The notes under the pieces are model-generated. The model had not been told where the DNA came from and did no database searches. It saw only the letters and a program-made list of their open reading frames with translations. The position numbers and the translations under genes were made by a program. From Rhodoferax sp. (GTDB lineage Bacteria; Pseudomonadota; Gammaproteobacteria; Burkholderiales; Burkholderiaceae_C): a stretch of DNA of 8,058 nucleotides. Where the stretch lies: the NCBI GenBank assembly GCA_030683195.1, contig JAUXQA010000162.1, forward strand, positions 1-8,058, written 5' to 3'. Positions 1 to 5,583 of the stretch are shown here, piece by piece (positions within the stretch are counted from its first letter, which is position 1; every line of letters begins with the position of its first letter).

Positions 1-2
1 AG

Positions 3-113
3 GACATGAACCTCAAGGAAATAGCAGCGGTGCTGGATGTAACCGAGTCCAGGGTTTGCCAGCTGCATAGCCAGTCGATTGCGCGGCTGCGCTCAAAAAT
101 GCGTGCTCACTGA
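3..113 (+). CDS. fliA: RNA polymerase sigma-28 factor FliA, C-terminal end (partial)
   Basis: The frame from position 3 is open from the window edge to a TGA at 111-113 and gives the last 36 residues, starting DMNLKEIAAVLDVTESRVCQ. This is the end of sigma region 4.2: a helix-turn-helix in which NLKEIAAVLDV is the first helix and turn and TESRVCQLHSQ the recognition helix. It contacts the -35 element of late flagellar promoters. FliA directs transcription of class III genes (flagellin, chemotaxis, flgM) and is held inactive by FlgM until the hook is finished. Its location beside flgM and flgN fits. The gene's start and most of its body lie left of the window. The frame is too short to appear as a complete ORF, but the SRVCQLHSQ motif is highly characteristic of FliA. 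Confidence 0.88.
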   Translation, partial: DMNLKEIAAVLDVTESRVCQLHSQSIARLRSKMRAH

Positions 114-130
114 CGGCTGTAAGCCGTCAG
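110..130. terminator. Perfect 9-bp hairpin between convergent fliA and flgN
   Basis: The arms CTGACGGCT (110-118) and AGCCGTCAG (122-130) are exact reverse complements with a 3-base loop (GTA). The left arm contains the fliA stop codon (111-113) and the right arm contains the flgN stop codon (127-129 on the minus strand). A hairpin between two converging genes is the usual place for a bidirectional terminator. However, neither side has an immediate T-run: on the + strand the next bases are GCAGAAAAACGC, and on the minus strand the first T-run is about 10 bases away. It may therefore be a weak terminator or a 3'-end stabilising stem rather than a classic intrinsic terminator. Confidence 0.5.
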
Positions 131-507
131 GCAGAAAAACGCTTAAACGCCCCTGATGATTTTGCAGGGTTGCCGTAAGCACCCGCAGCATTGGCATAAG
201 TACCGCCCTGAGTTGCCGGAAGAATGGTGTGAAGTTCGCGTTCCACCAAGGCAGTTCTACGCAACAGGCTTGCCCTGCGTTCGCCCAGACCGTCAGCCAA
301 AGCCTCCAAACGTATCGTGAGTTGCCGGTTTTTTCGCTCGGCCGGCGTTAGTCTTTGGATCAGGGCCGAAAAGTCGATGCCAGCCTGCCGCATGGCCGCA
401 CTGGCTGACTCCAACGCCACGGGCTCACCACTCACAAGAGCAGCGGACAAGTCCTTGAACTGCTTCTCAATGTGTTGCAGAGCAGATTCCAAAGGGGCTG
501 ACAACAT
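127..507 (-). CDS. flgN: Flagellar export chaperone FlgN
   Basis: FlgN is a small cytosolic chaperone that binds the C-terminal ends of the hook-filament junction proteins FlgK and FlgL and brings them to the flagellar type III export gate. This 126-residue protein is close to the family's usual size (about 140). It is alpha-helical in character, has no cysteine, and has a heptad-like Leu pattern in LIQRLTPAERKNRQLTIRLE (about residues 49-68), followed by LADGLGERRASLLRRTALVE. The family is poorly conserved in sequence, so much of the call rests on position: it is directly downstream of flgM (30-base gap), as in the enteric flgAMN operon. The ATG at 505-507 is preceded on its strand by GGAG with an 8-base spacer. 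The last 25 residues, rich in Gly, Ala, Ser and Asn, look disordered. It ends 13 bases from the fliA stop. Confidence 0.8.
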   Translation of the reverse strand: MLSAPLESALQHIEKQFKDLSAALVSGEPVALESASAAMRQAGIDFSALIQRLTPAERKNRQLTIRLEALADGLGERRASLLRRTALVERELHTILPATQGGTYANAAGAYGNPAKSSGAFKRFSA

Positions 508-537
508 CGATCAAACTCCAAGTTGGGTTAGAACCGC

Positions 538-864
538 CTAAATACGCGTGCGATCGAGCATTTCCTGCGCATTGGAAAGCAATTTATCAGCAATAGCCTC
601 AGCATCCACTTTGTACGTGCCTTGCTGAATGGCAAATTTCACAGCCTCGACTTTCTTTATATCCATGTCGGCTCCCTGCCCCCGGTTGGTCGACTCAAGG
701 GAGCGTGCCAAGCTTGACATCGTGACAGCCACACCTGCCGCCTGCGTGCCCTTGGCTGCCGTGGCAATTGCAGTTGTCGTCGGGCTCTGCGCAGCCTTGG
801 TTGCTGCGGATTGAGTCGACGTGCTGGACGGGATTGAATTATCTGACGGTTGACCTATTTTCAT
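538..864 (-). CDS. flgM: Negative regulator of flagellin synthesis FlgM (anti-sigma-28)
   Basis: FlgM binds FliA and keeps it off RNA polymerase; once the hook is complete it is secreted through the flagellar export channel, which frees FliA. The diagnostic C-terminal half is present: MDIKKVEAVKFAIQQGTYKV followed by DAEAIADKLL and a last helix SNAQEMLDRTRI. This matches the VEAlk.aI..G.y.vd...iA..L layout of the family's sigma-binding helices. The N-terminal half (about residues 10-50) is low in complexity and rich in Ser, Thr and Ala, as expected for a part that is unfolded for export. The start I chose is the second of two tandem ATG codons (862-864), giving 108 residues. A GGAGG (870-874) lies 5 bases before it and only 2 before the first ATG (865-867). 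A longer frame from TTG at 876 would begin inside this ribosome site. Its own sigma-28 promoter lies at 907-933. Confidence 0.92.
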   Translation of the reverse strand: MKIGQPSDNSIPSSTSTQSAATKAAQSPTTTAIATAAKGTQAAGVAVTMSSLARSLESTNRGQGADMDIKKVEAVKFAIQQGTYKVDAEAIADKLLSNAQEMLDRTRI

Positions 865-869
865 CATGA

Positions 870-874
870 CCTCC
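870..874 (-). promoter_or_regulatory. Ribosome binding site that decides the flgM start
   Basis: On the minus strand this reads GGAGG, followed by TC and two tandem ATG codons. The spacing is 2 bases to the first ATG and 5 to the second, which favours the second. The upstream TTG in the same frame (874-876) overlaps this site and so is unlikely to be the start. Confidence 0.7.
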
Positions 875-906
875 AAAACTACTGAACATGTAGCCTCGTA
901 CGATCA

Positions 907-933
907 ATATCGGCTCAATCAGCGATGACTTTA
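907..933 (-). promoter_or_regulatory. Sigma-28 (FliA) promoter of flgM
   Basis: Read on the minus strand, TAAAGTCA (933-926) is followed by exactly 11 bases and then GCCGATAT (914-907). The known enteric FliA consensus is TAAAGTTT-N11-GCCGATAA: six of eight -35 bases and seven of eight -10 bases match, with the ideal spacing. Transcription should start near 898-902, giving a leader of about 35 bases before flgM. The promoter lies between the flgA stop and flgM, just where the class III flgM promoter lies in enteric bacteria. It would let flgMN be made by the same sigma factor FlgM inhibits, a negative feedback loop. The match is seen in the sequence; activity is inferred. Confidence 0.85.
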
Positions 934-961
934 GGCTTATCAGCGCTAAAACTGCAATCTA

Positions 962-1708
962 TCAGAGCGCCAACAGGACTGTACGGTTGTCCAGTACCAC
1001 GCCTGACATGATTCGCCCATTGCTCATTCTGACGCGAGCAGGTTGCCCAACCACTCCCGTCGACACTGCTTGGCCGTCCCCGGTGATCTGAAAACCGACG
1101 CCTTGCGCCACGACGCGGACCTGTGTGCCCGCCTGAAAGGCCTGAGCCGGCCTGATCATGCCTTGGCGCAGCGCCTGACCCGTCGACAGCGCCCTGGAAG
1201 TCACTTGCCCCACCCATTGCGAGGGCTTGCCCATGATCGGGCTGGCCTCCGCGGCCCAATCGACTTCTGCTTCCATGGCATCTGACTCAGTCAGCACAAC
1301 CCCCGAAGCCACACTCCCTTTGACCACCCAAGCCGGCCCGAACGCACTGATGGTGACCGGCAAAAACACATTCCAGCGCGATGTGCCCTCAACACAACGC
1401 AGCCCCAACCGTGTTTTACCCCAGAGACGGGTTCCCGGGGGGAGGTAGGGCTCGACCTTCACGCAAGGCGCCAACTTGAGTCGACTGTCAAGGGCACCAA
1501 CAGCCACTTCCATGCGAAGTGATCCCGGCTCCGACGTAGCCACGGCGGCCACCGCATCGTCAAGCCAGCGCTGGGTCGTATTCAGAAACTCGGGATTGGC
1601 ATCCGTGGCCTGTGCTTGAGCTTGTACCCCTATTGGAGACATCAAAGCGATCACCCCCCCGAGCATGACGCCCAAGAAAAATGCAGGCCGAAAAAAACGA
1701 TTGAACAT
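962..1708 (-). CDS. flgA: Flagellar P-ring assembly chaperone FlgA
   Basis: FlgA is a periplasmic protein needed to polymerise FlgI into the P ring around the rod. The 248-residue product starts with a Sec signal peptide: Arg in MFNRFFRP, a hydrophobic stretch AFFLGVMLGGVIALM, and a likely cut after VQA (residue 30). A pair of cysteines follows, C82 in LKLAPCVKVEPYLPPG and C105 in LGLRCVEG, set in the family's typical pattern before a W-N-V-x-L-P-V strand. The C-terminal half is the SAF/ChapFlgA domain (WVVKGSVASGVVLTESDAME, then a Gly/Val-rich beta region GQPARVRMSNGRIMSGVV) ending in LLAL. It is slightly longer than the enteric protein (about 219). The ATG at 1706-1708 is preceded on its strand by GAGGGGG. 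It is transcribed divergently from the flgB operon that includes its client gene flgI. Confidence 0.95.
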   Translation of the reverse strand: MFNRFFRPAFFLGVMLGGVIALMSPIGVQAQAQATDANPEFLNTTQRWLDDAVAAVATSEPGSLRMEVAVGALDSRLKLAPCVKVEPYLPPGTRLWGKTRLGLRCVEGTSRWNVFLPVTISAFGPAWVVKGSVASGVVLTESDAMEAEVDWAAEASPIMGKPSQWVGQVTSRALSTGQALRQGMIRPAQAFQAGTQVRVVAQGVGFQITGDGQAVSTGVVGQPARVRMSNGRIMSGVVLDNRTVLLAL

Positions 1709-1732
1709 GGAACCCCCTCAAATTGAACATCC

Positions 1733-1738
1733 ACTATA
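1733..1738 (-). promoter_or_regulatory. Candidate -10 element for the flgA transcript
   Basis: On the minus strand this reads TATAGT, five of six bases of the sigma-70 -10 consensus, about 25 bases upstream of the flgA ATG. The sequence 16-18 bases further upstream does not resemble TTGACA. That would fit an activator-dependent class II promoter, but it also means the call rests on one hexamer only. Confidence 0.3.
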
Positions 1739-1765
1739 GGCAGCGCCCGGCTAAAGAAATCTTTT

Positions 1766-1792
1766 AAATGGCGCGCAATCACGGCTCTATTC
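1766..1792. promoter_or_regulatory. Candidate FlhDC box between flgA and flgB
   Basis: AAATGGCG (1766-1773) is followed by an 11-base spacer and CTCTATTC (1785-1792). The known enteric FlhD4C2 site has inverted half-sites with core AAATA(A/G)CG, spaced by 10-12 bases. The left half matches 7 of 8 and the right half 6 of 8 in inverted orientation, with correct spacing. The outer parts of the half-sites match poorly. Its place midway between the divergent class II genes flgA and flgB, upstream of candidate promoters on each side, is what FlhDC regulation would predict. The presence of flhDC in this organism is assumed, not seen. Confidence 0.4.
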
Positions 1793-1796
1793 GGGG

Positions 1797-1824
1797 TTTA
1801 GAAAAACGCAGCACTTTTCATAAT
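1797..1824 (+). promoter_or_regulatory. Candidate sigma-70 promoter for the flgBCDEFGHI operon
   Basis: TTTAGA (1797-1802, four of six to TTGACA), a 16-base spacer and CATAAT (1819-1824, five of six to TATAAT). A start near 1831 would give a leader of about 60 bases before flgB. The weak -35 and the candidate FlhDC box centred about 52 bases upstream of that start fit an activated class II promoter. Hexamers of this quality occur by chance, so support is moderate. Confidence 0.35.
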
Positions 1825-1879
1825 TGCCTTATGTCAGACGCCACAAGCAACACAGCAGGGCCTGATTAAAGAGAAAGTT

Positions 1880-1883
1880 GAGG
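1880..1883 (+). promoter_or_regulatory. Ribosome binding site supporting a GTG start for flgB
   Basis: GAGG with a 6-base spacer before GTG at 1890-1892. The in-frame ATG at 1902 lies 18 bases from this site and has only a weak GGTG (1888-1891) of its own, with a 10-base spacer. Confidence 0.5.
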
Positions 1884-1889
1884 TGTTTG

Positions 1890-2342
1890 GTGATTGCAAA
1901 TATGGTGGATACGCTGGACTTCCATTCGAAGGCTTTGGTGCTGCGCGCCGAACGCCAGCGCATTATTGCCAGCAACATCGCCAACGCCGATACGCCAGGC
2001 TACGCAGCCCGCGACCTGGACTTCAAACAGGCCATGAACGATGCCACCGGCAATGACAACAGCACGCCGCGCCTTGCCGCCAGACAAAGCACCCCCAGCG
2101 GCAACCTCCTTGCAACAGCACACAGCCGGCACATCCCGCTGCCAGGCATAGAAGGCAGTTCTGCCGGGAGCTCATCCAATCTGGCCTACACCACCCAGAG
2201 CCAACCCACAGCTGACAGTAACAGTGTGGACCTGGACCGCGAACGTGCCAACTTTGCAGACAACTCCGTGCGCTACGAAGCCACGCTGCGCTTCATCAAT
2301 GGCCGCTCCAAGACGCTATTGAGCGCCATTCAGGGTCAATAG
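1890..2342 (+). CDS. flgB: Flagellar basal-body rod protein FlgB
   Basis: FlgB is the proximal rod protein, the first axial subunit placed on the export apparatus/MS ring. The product shows the conserved N-terminal rod signature, LRAERQRIIASNIANADTPG followed by Y-AARDLDFK, typical of FlgB (ASNIANADTPGY then RDxDF). A Ser/Thr/Asn-rich variable middle (about residues 50-105) follows, then the C-terminal helix region VDLDRERANFADNSVRYEAT with LRFINGRSKTLLSAI. Axial proteins pair these N- and C-terminal helices. From GTG 1890 the protein is 150 residues (enteric FlgB 138). The alternative ATG 1902 gives 146 residues and a start MVDTLD that lines up with the enteric MLDRLD, so the true start is open: the ribosome site favours 1890, homology favours 1902. 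A TTG at 1878 is also in frame but has less support. It heads the rod-hook operon, 26 bases before flgC. Confidence 0.93.
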   Translation: MIANMVDTLDFHSKALVLRAERQRIIASNIANADTPGYAARDLDFKQAMNDATGNDNSTPRLAARQSTPSGNLLATAHSRHIPLPGIEGSSAGSSSNLAYTTQSQPTADSNSVDLDRERANFADNSVRYEATLRFINGRSKTLLSAIQGQ

Positions 2343-2368
2343 CCCGAACCTGACCGAGGAATATTTTC

Positions 2369-2773
2369 ATGTCCATGTTTTCAATTTTCAGTGTCTCAGG
2401 CAGCGCCATCAGTGCCCAGTCTCAGCGCCTCAACGTCGTGGCGAGCAACCTGGCCAACGCCGATGCAGTGGCGGGACCGGATGGCAAAGGTTACAAGGGC
2501 CGCCAAGTGGTGTTTGAGACCGTTCCCATGGGCTCTGAAGCCTCCTCTGGCGTGAAGGTCAATGCCATCAAGGAAAGCCAGGAGCCAATGCGAAAAATGC
2601 ACAACCCCGCCCATCCATCAGCCGATGCCGAAGGCTACGTCACTTACTCCAACGTGAACCCGGTAGAAGAAATGGTGAACATGATTTCAGCCTCCCGCTC
2701 TTACCAAAATAACGTTGAGGTGATGAACACCGCCAAAACACTCTTGCTCAAAACCCTGCAAATGGGTCAATAA
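2369..2773 (+). CDS. flgC: Flagellar basal-body rod protein FlgC
   Basis: FlgC is a proximal rod subunit exported by the flagellar type III system and assembled after FlgB. The 134-residue length is exactly the family's size. The N terminus carries the rod motif AQSQRLNVVASNLANADAVA with the FlgC-type Gly-rich continuation GPDGKGYKGRQVVFE. The middle has NPAHPSADAEGYVTYSNVNP (FlgC signature, usually DP.HP.A...GYV..pNVnp). The C-terminal helix reads VEEMVNMISASRSYQNNVEV then MNTAKTLLLKTLQ. The ATG at 2369 has GAGGA (2356-2360) with an 8-base spacer. No anomalies were seen. Confidence 0.97.
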   Translation: MSMFSIFSVSGSAISAQSQRLNVVASNLANADAVAGPDGKGYKGRQVVFETVPMGSEASSGVKVNAIKESQEPMRKMHNPAHPSADAEGYVTYSNVNPVEEMVNMISASRSYQNNVEVMNTAKTLLLKTLQMGQ

Positions 2774-2792
2774 CCATTCATAGGGCGCCACC

Positions 2793-3446
2793 ATGATTAC
2801 TGCAACCACTTCATCCGCCGCAACTGCGGCCACCACGGCTCCCAATGCCACAACTGCCGCGAGCGACGCGAATGCATCGCAAGATCGTTTTCTGAAGTTA
2901 TTGGTTGCCCAACTGAACAACCAGGACCCCATGAATCCCATGGACAACGCGCAGATGACGAGCCAGATGGCGCAGATCAACACGGTCACGGGCATCCAGC
3001 AGGTCAATGAAACCCTGAAAAACATGGCTGAGCAATTCACCGCCATGCAAGTGCTGCAAGGCTCCAGCATGGTGGGGCACAACGTGCTGGTTGAGGGCAA
3101 TGCCCTGACCCGCATTGATGGCGTCGCCAGTGGTGCCGTCGAGTTGGCTGGCGCTACCGATGCCGTCAAACTAGAAATTTTGTCGCCCGGCGGGGTGGTG
3201 CTGGAGACCTTCAACATGGGCGCGCTGCCGGCCGGCCGACACCCCTTCAACTGGGATGCCTCTGGCTACAAAGGCACGGGCGAACCCAGCTTCCGGGTTA
3301 CGGCCAGCGCGGGCGGCAAAGCGGTGGCGAGCACCTCATTTGCCCAAGACAAGGTGGTATCGGTCGGCAGCGATAACGGCGCCCTCTCGGTACAACTGCA
3401 GGGCCGGGGCGCTGTGGCCTACAGCAGCGTCAAAGCCATCCTCTGA
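2793..3446 (+). CDS. flgD: Flagellar hook cap / hook assembly scaffold FlgD
   Basis: FlgD forms a temporary cap at the tip of the growing hook under which FlgE subunits fold; it is not kept in the finished flagellum. The 217-residue product opens with a low-complexity Ala/Thr-rich export region (about residues 1-28). The N-terminal signature QDRFLKLLVAQLNNQDPMNP then follows, with MDNAQMTSQMAQINTVTGIQ. The C-terminal half holds the FlgD tudor/Fn3-like beta domain, visible in GGVVLETFNMGALPAGRHPF, then NWDASGYKGTGEPSFRVTAS. Enteric FlgD is 231 residues, so length is normal. The ATG at 2793 has only a weak AGGG-type site (TAGGGCGCCACC). It starts 19 bases after flgC. Confidence 0.97.
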   Translation: MITATTSSAATAATTAPNATTAASDANASQDRFLKLLVAQLNNQDPMNPMDNAQMTSQMAQINTVTGIQQVNETLKNMAEQFTAMQVLQGSSMVGHNVLVEGNALTRIDGVASGAVELAGATDAVKLEILSPGGVVLETFNMGALPAGRHPFNWDASGYKGTGEPSFRVTASAGGKAVASTSFAQDKVVSVGSDNGALSVQLQGRGAVAYSSVKAIL

Positions 3447-3481
3447 TCGATACCAGCAGCACTTAAAACAAGGAACACATC

Positions 3482-4753
3482 ATGTCATTTCAAACAGGAC
3501 TCTCCGGCTTGAATGCCGCCAGCCGCAATCTGGATGTCATTGGCAACAACATTGCAAACGCCAACACCACCGGAATGAAGTCATCACGCACAGAGTTCGC
3601 CAGCTTGGTGGCAGCGAGCATTGGCACAGGCGGGGGAGGTAGCGGTGCAGGGATTGGTGTTGAAGTGGCCGCCATATCGCAATCGTTTACACAGGGCAAT
3701 ATCAACATCACGGGCAACAACTTGGATGTGGCCGTCAATGGCGGTGGTTTTTTCCAGCTGAAGCAGCCTGATGGTTCCGCAGCGTACACCCGGGATGGCT
3801 CCTTCAAACTGGACAAAGACGGCTACCTCATGAGCAACAGTGGTGCCAATATCATGGGTTACCCCACCGACCCAACCACGGGCAAACCCACCAGTGCGTC
3901 CATTCAGCCCCTGCAACTACCCACCTCCGCCCCTATTGGTGCCAATGCCACCACAGCTATCGTCACCGAGTTCAATCTCGATGCGAGGGCGCCTTTGGCG
4001 GCTGGTGTGGCAGCCATACCCGCATCAGCAGGGCCGCCAGCTGTCGCAGCTCAAGCCGCTATTCCTCCGACACCGCGCACGACCTACGGCACGTCGATGA
4101 CTGCGTATGACTCGCAAGGGACTGCCGTACCAGTGACTTTGTATTTTGAACGTAAAACAGCAGGCGCCACCGACACATGGGAAGTCTACGACTCCACCAC
4201 AGCCACAACACCTGTGGCCACACTTACCTTTGACGCCGATGGCAAACTCACCGCCCCCCTGCCTGGCGCTACCACCCTGACGATCGACACACCTTCAGCA
4301 GCAACCCCAAGCATCCTTGCAAAGCTTGATGTCACTAAAGTCACTCAATACGGCTCAGCCTTCACTGTGTCCAACCTGACGCAAGACGGCTATGCCCCCG
4401 GTGAGCTGGTGGGCCTGAATATTGGGCAGGACGGAAAGATCACAGCGCGATATTCCAACGGAGAGACCCAAACCAATGGCCAGTTGGCATTGGCTGACTT
4501 CCGCAATTCCCAGGGACTGACACCAGGTGCCGGAAACACTTGGATCGAGACATTTGCCTCAGGCCAGCCAGTGCAGGGCTCACCGGGTCAAGGCAAATTT
4601 GGGGCCTTGCGTGCAGGCGCACTTGAAGAGTCGAATGTCGACCTGACCGGGGAATTGGTCAACATGATGACGGCGCAGCGGGCCTACCAGGCCAACGCGC
4701 AGACCATCAAGACACAAGACCAGATCATGACCACACTGGTCAACCTCAAATAA
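3482..4753 (+). CDS. flgE: Flagellar hook protein FlgE
   Basis: FlgE is the main subunit of the hook, the universal joint between rod and filament. The 423-residue product has the N-terminal axial motif NLDVIGNNIANANTTGMKSS (about residues 16-35). A Gly-rich turn (49-58) and the FlgE/F/G core NNLDVAVNGGGFFQLKQPDG, then AYTRDGSF (about 79-108), follow. A variable domain with the hook strand motif TYGTSMTAYDSQGTAVPVTL comes next, and the C-terminal helix ends LTGELVNMMTAQRAYQANAQ. Enteric FlgE is 402 residues. The extra length lies partly in an Ala/Pro-rich insert at about 170-198, described separately. The ATG at 3482 has AAGGA (3470-3474) with a 7-base spacer. The 35-base gap from flgD carries no visible promoter. 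Confidence 0.97.
   Translation: MSFQTGLSGLNAASRNLDVIGNNIANANTTGMKSSRTEFASLVAASIGTGGGGSGAGIGVEVAAISQSFTQGNINITGNNLDVAVNGGGFFQLKQPDGSAAYTRDGSFKLDKDGYLMSNSGANIMGYPTDPTTGKPTSASIQPLQLPTSAPIGANATTAIVTEFNLDARAPLAAGVAAIPASAGPPAVAAQAAIPPTPRTTYGTSMTAYDSQGTAVPVTLYFERKTAGATDTWEVYDSTTATTPVATLTFDADGKLTAPLPGATTLTIDTPSAATPSILAKLDVTKVTQYGSAFTVSNLTQDGYAPGELVGLNIGQDGKITARYSNGETQTNGQLALADFRNSQGLTPGAGNTWIETFASGQPVQGSPGQGKFGALRAGALEESNVDLTGELVNMMTAQRAYQANAQTIKTQDQIMTTLVNLK
3989..4075 (+). other. Ala/Pro-rich low-complexity insert in FlgE
   Basis: Codons 170-198 of flgE encode a stretch almost wholly of Ala, Pro, Gly, Val and Ile, with units such as AAIPASAGPP and AAQAAIPPTP (a loose repeat of A-A-I-P). It sits between the strand ending NLDAR and the TYGTSMTAYDSQG strand, at the entry to the surface-exposed hook domain. 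Hook proteins vary here, and this is the least conserved-looking part of the protein. Confidence 0.6.
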
Positions 4754-4789
4754 CGACCCGCCCCCCCCCTTCATTGACCCGGAGCCGCT

Positions 4790-5530
4790 ATGGATCGTCT
4801 TATATATACCGCGATGACAGGTGCCAGCGCAGCGGCGAGCCGCCAGGCGGTCCTGAGCAACAACTTGGCCAACGCCTCCACCAATGGCTTTCGTGCCGAA
4901 ATGTCCACTTTTCGGGCGGTACCGGTTCGCGGTGACGGGGCTACGACCCGGGTGATGGCTGTTGAAGCGACTTCCGGCTACGTGGATACCCCTGGATCCA
5001 TCCAGCGCTCGGGGCGCCCTCTGGACGCCATGGCGGTGGGCAACGCGTGGTTTGCAGCGCAGGCGCTGGACGGCACCGAGGCCTACACCCGCAACGGTGC
5101 ATTTGAAGTCTCGCCCGATGGCTCGGTGCGCACCGGCACAGGACTCGCAGCCCTGAGTGACGGCGGCGCCCCTCTCACCGCGCCGCCCAATGCCACTATG
5201 TCCATCGGTTTTGACGGCACCCTCAGCGCCAAGGTAGGCAACCAGCCGCCCACCGTGGTGGGCCGCCTCAAGATGGTCACTCCCAACGCGGAAGACCCAC
5301 TCAAACGCGGTGCGGATGGCCTGTTTCGCTCTACCTCCGGCGACCCGCTGCCCTCTGATGCGACTGCCCGCCTGCAGACTGGCATGCTGGAGGGCTCCAA
5401 CGTGAACACGATTGAGACCATGGTCGGCATGATCCAGACCGCCCGCCAGTTTGAAGCGCAAATGCGCTTGCTCACCACTGCCGAAGCCAATGACCGCTCG
5501 GCCGCCCAGTTGCTGGGCTTGCAGGGCTAA
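4790..5530 (+). CDS. flgF: Flagellar basal-body rod protein FlgF
   Basis: FlgF is a proximal rod subunit assembled with FlgB and FlgC before the distal rod. The 246-residue length fits the family (about 250). The start MDRLIYTAMTGASAAASRQA and the rod motif VLSNNLANASTNGFRAEM are typical. The central core shared with FlgE and FlgG is present but diverged: RPLDAMAVGNAWFAAQALDG, then EAYTRNGAFEVSPDG. In FlgF the usual LDV-x-x-x-G-x-G-F-F is replaced by a Trp form, as in enteric FlgF. The C-terminal helix reads LEGSNVNTIETMVGMIQTAR, then QFEAQMRLLTTAEANDRSA. The ATG at 4790 has GGAG (4781-4784) with a 5-base spacer. A nine-base C run lies in the short gap after flgE. Confidence 0.96.
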   Translation: MDRLIYTAMTGASAAASRQAVLSNNLANASTNGFRAEMSTFRAVPVRGDGATTRVMAVEATSGYVDTPGSIQRSGRPLDAMAVGNAWFAAQALDGTEAYTRNGAFEVSPDGSVRTGTGLAALSDGGAPLTAPPNATMSIGFDGTLSAKVGNQPPTVVGRLKMVTPNAEDPLKRGADGLFRSTSGDPLPSDATARLQTGMLEGSNVNTIETMVGMIQTARQFEAQMRLLTTAEANDRSAAQLLGLQG

Positions 5531-5583
5531 GGCCAAGCCACCGTGATGCCCACCAATAAAAAATTAACGCCAAGGACCTCATC

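Noticed and set aside
934..948. Second FliA -10-like sequence (GCTGATAA on the minus strand) upstream of the flgM promoter
   Set aside because: No TAAAG-like -35 lies 11 bases upstream (the bases there read GATAGATT), so it is not a complete promoter.
915..1259. 114-residue minus-strand open frame overlapping the 3' end of flgA
   Set aside because: It is in another frame of the same strand as flgA, has Gly/Arg/Ser-rich composition, and would run through the flgM promoter. The FlgA frame is clearly the coding one.
1752..1778. TAAAGAAA-N11-GCGCGCAA as a sigma-28 promoter for flgB
   Set aside because: The -35 half is good but only four of eight -10 bases match, and the class II operon is not expected to depend on FliA. 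The FlhDC/sigma-70 reading of this region is more likely.
2687..3250. 187-residue minus-strand open frame opposite flgD
   Set aside because: It is a shadow of flgC/flgD, with no recognisable domain and no credible ribosome site or promoter.
4580..5536. 318-residue open frame on the minus strand covering all of flgF
   Set aside because: It lies opposite flgF and the end of flgE, both of which are certain. Its product is rich in Gly, Arg and His with no family resemblance, as is typical of antisense frames in GC-rich genes.
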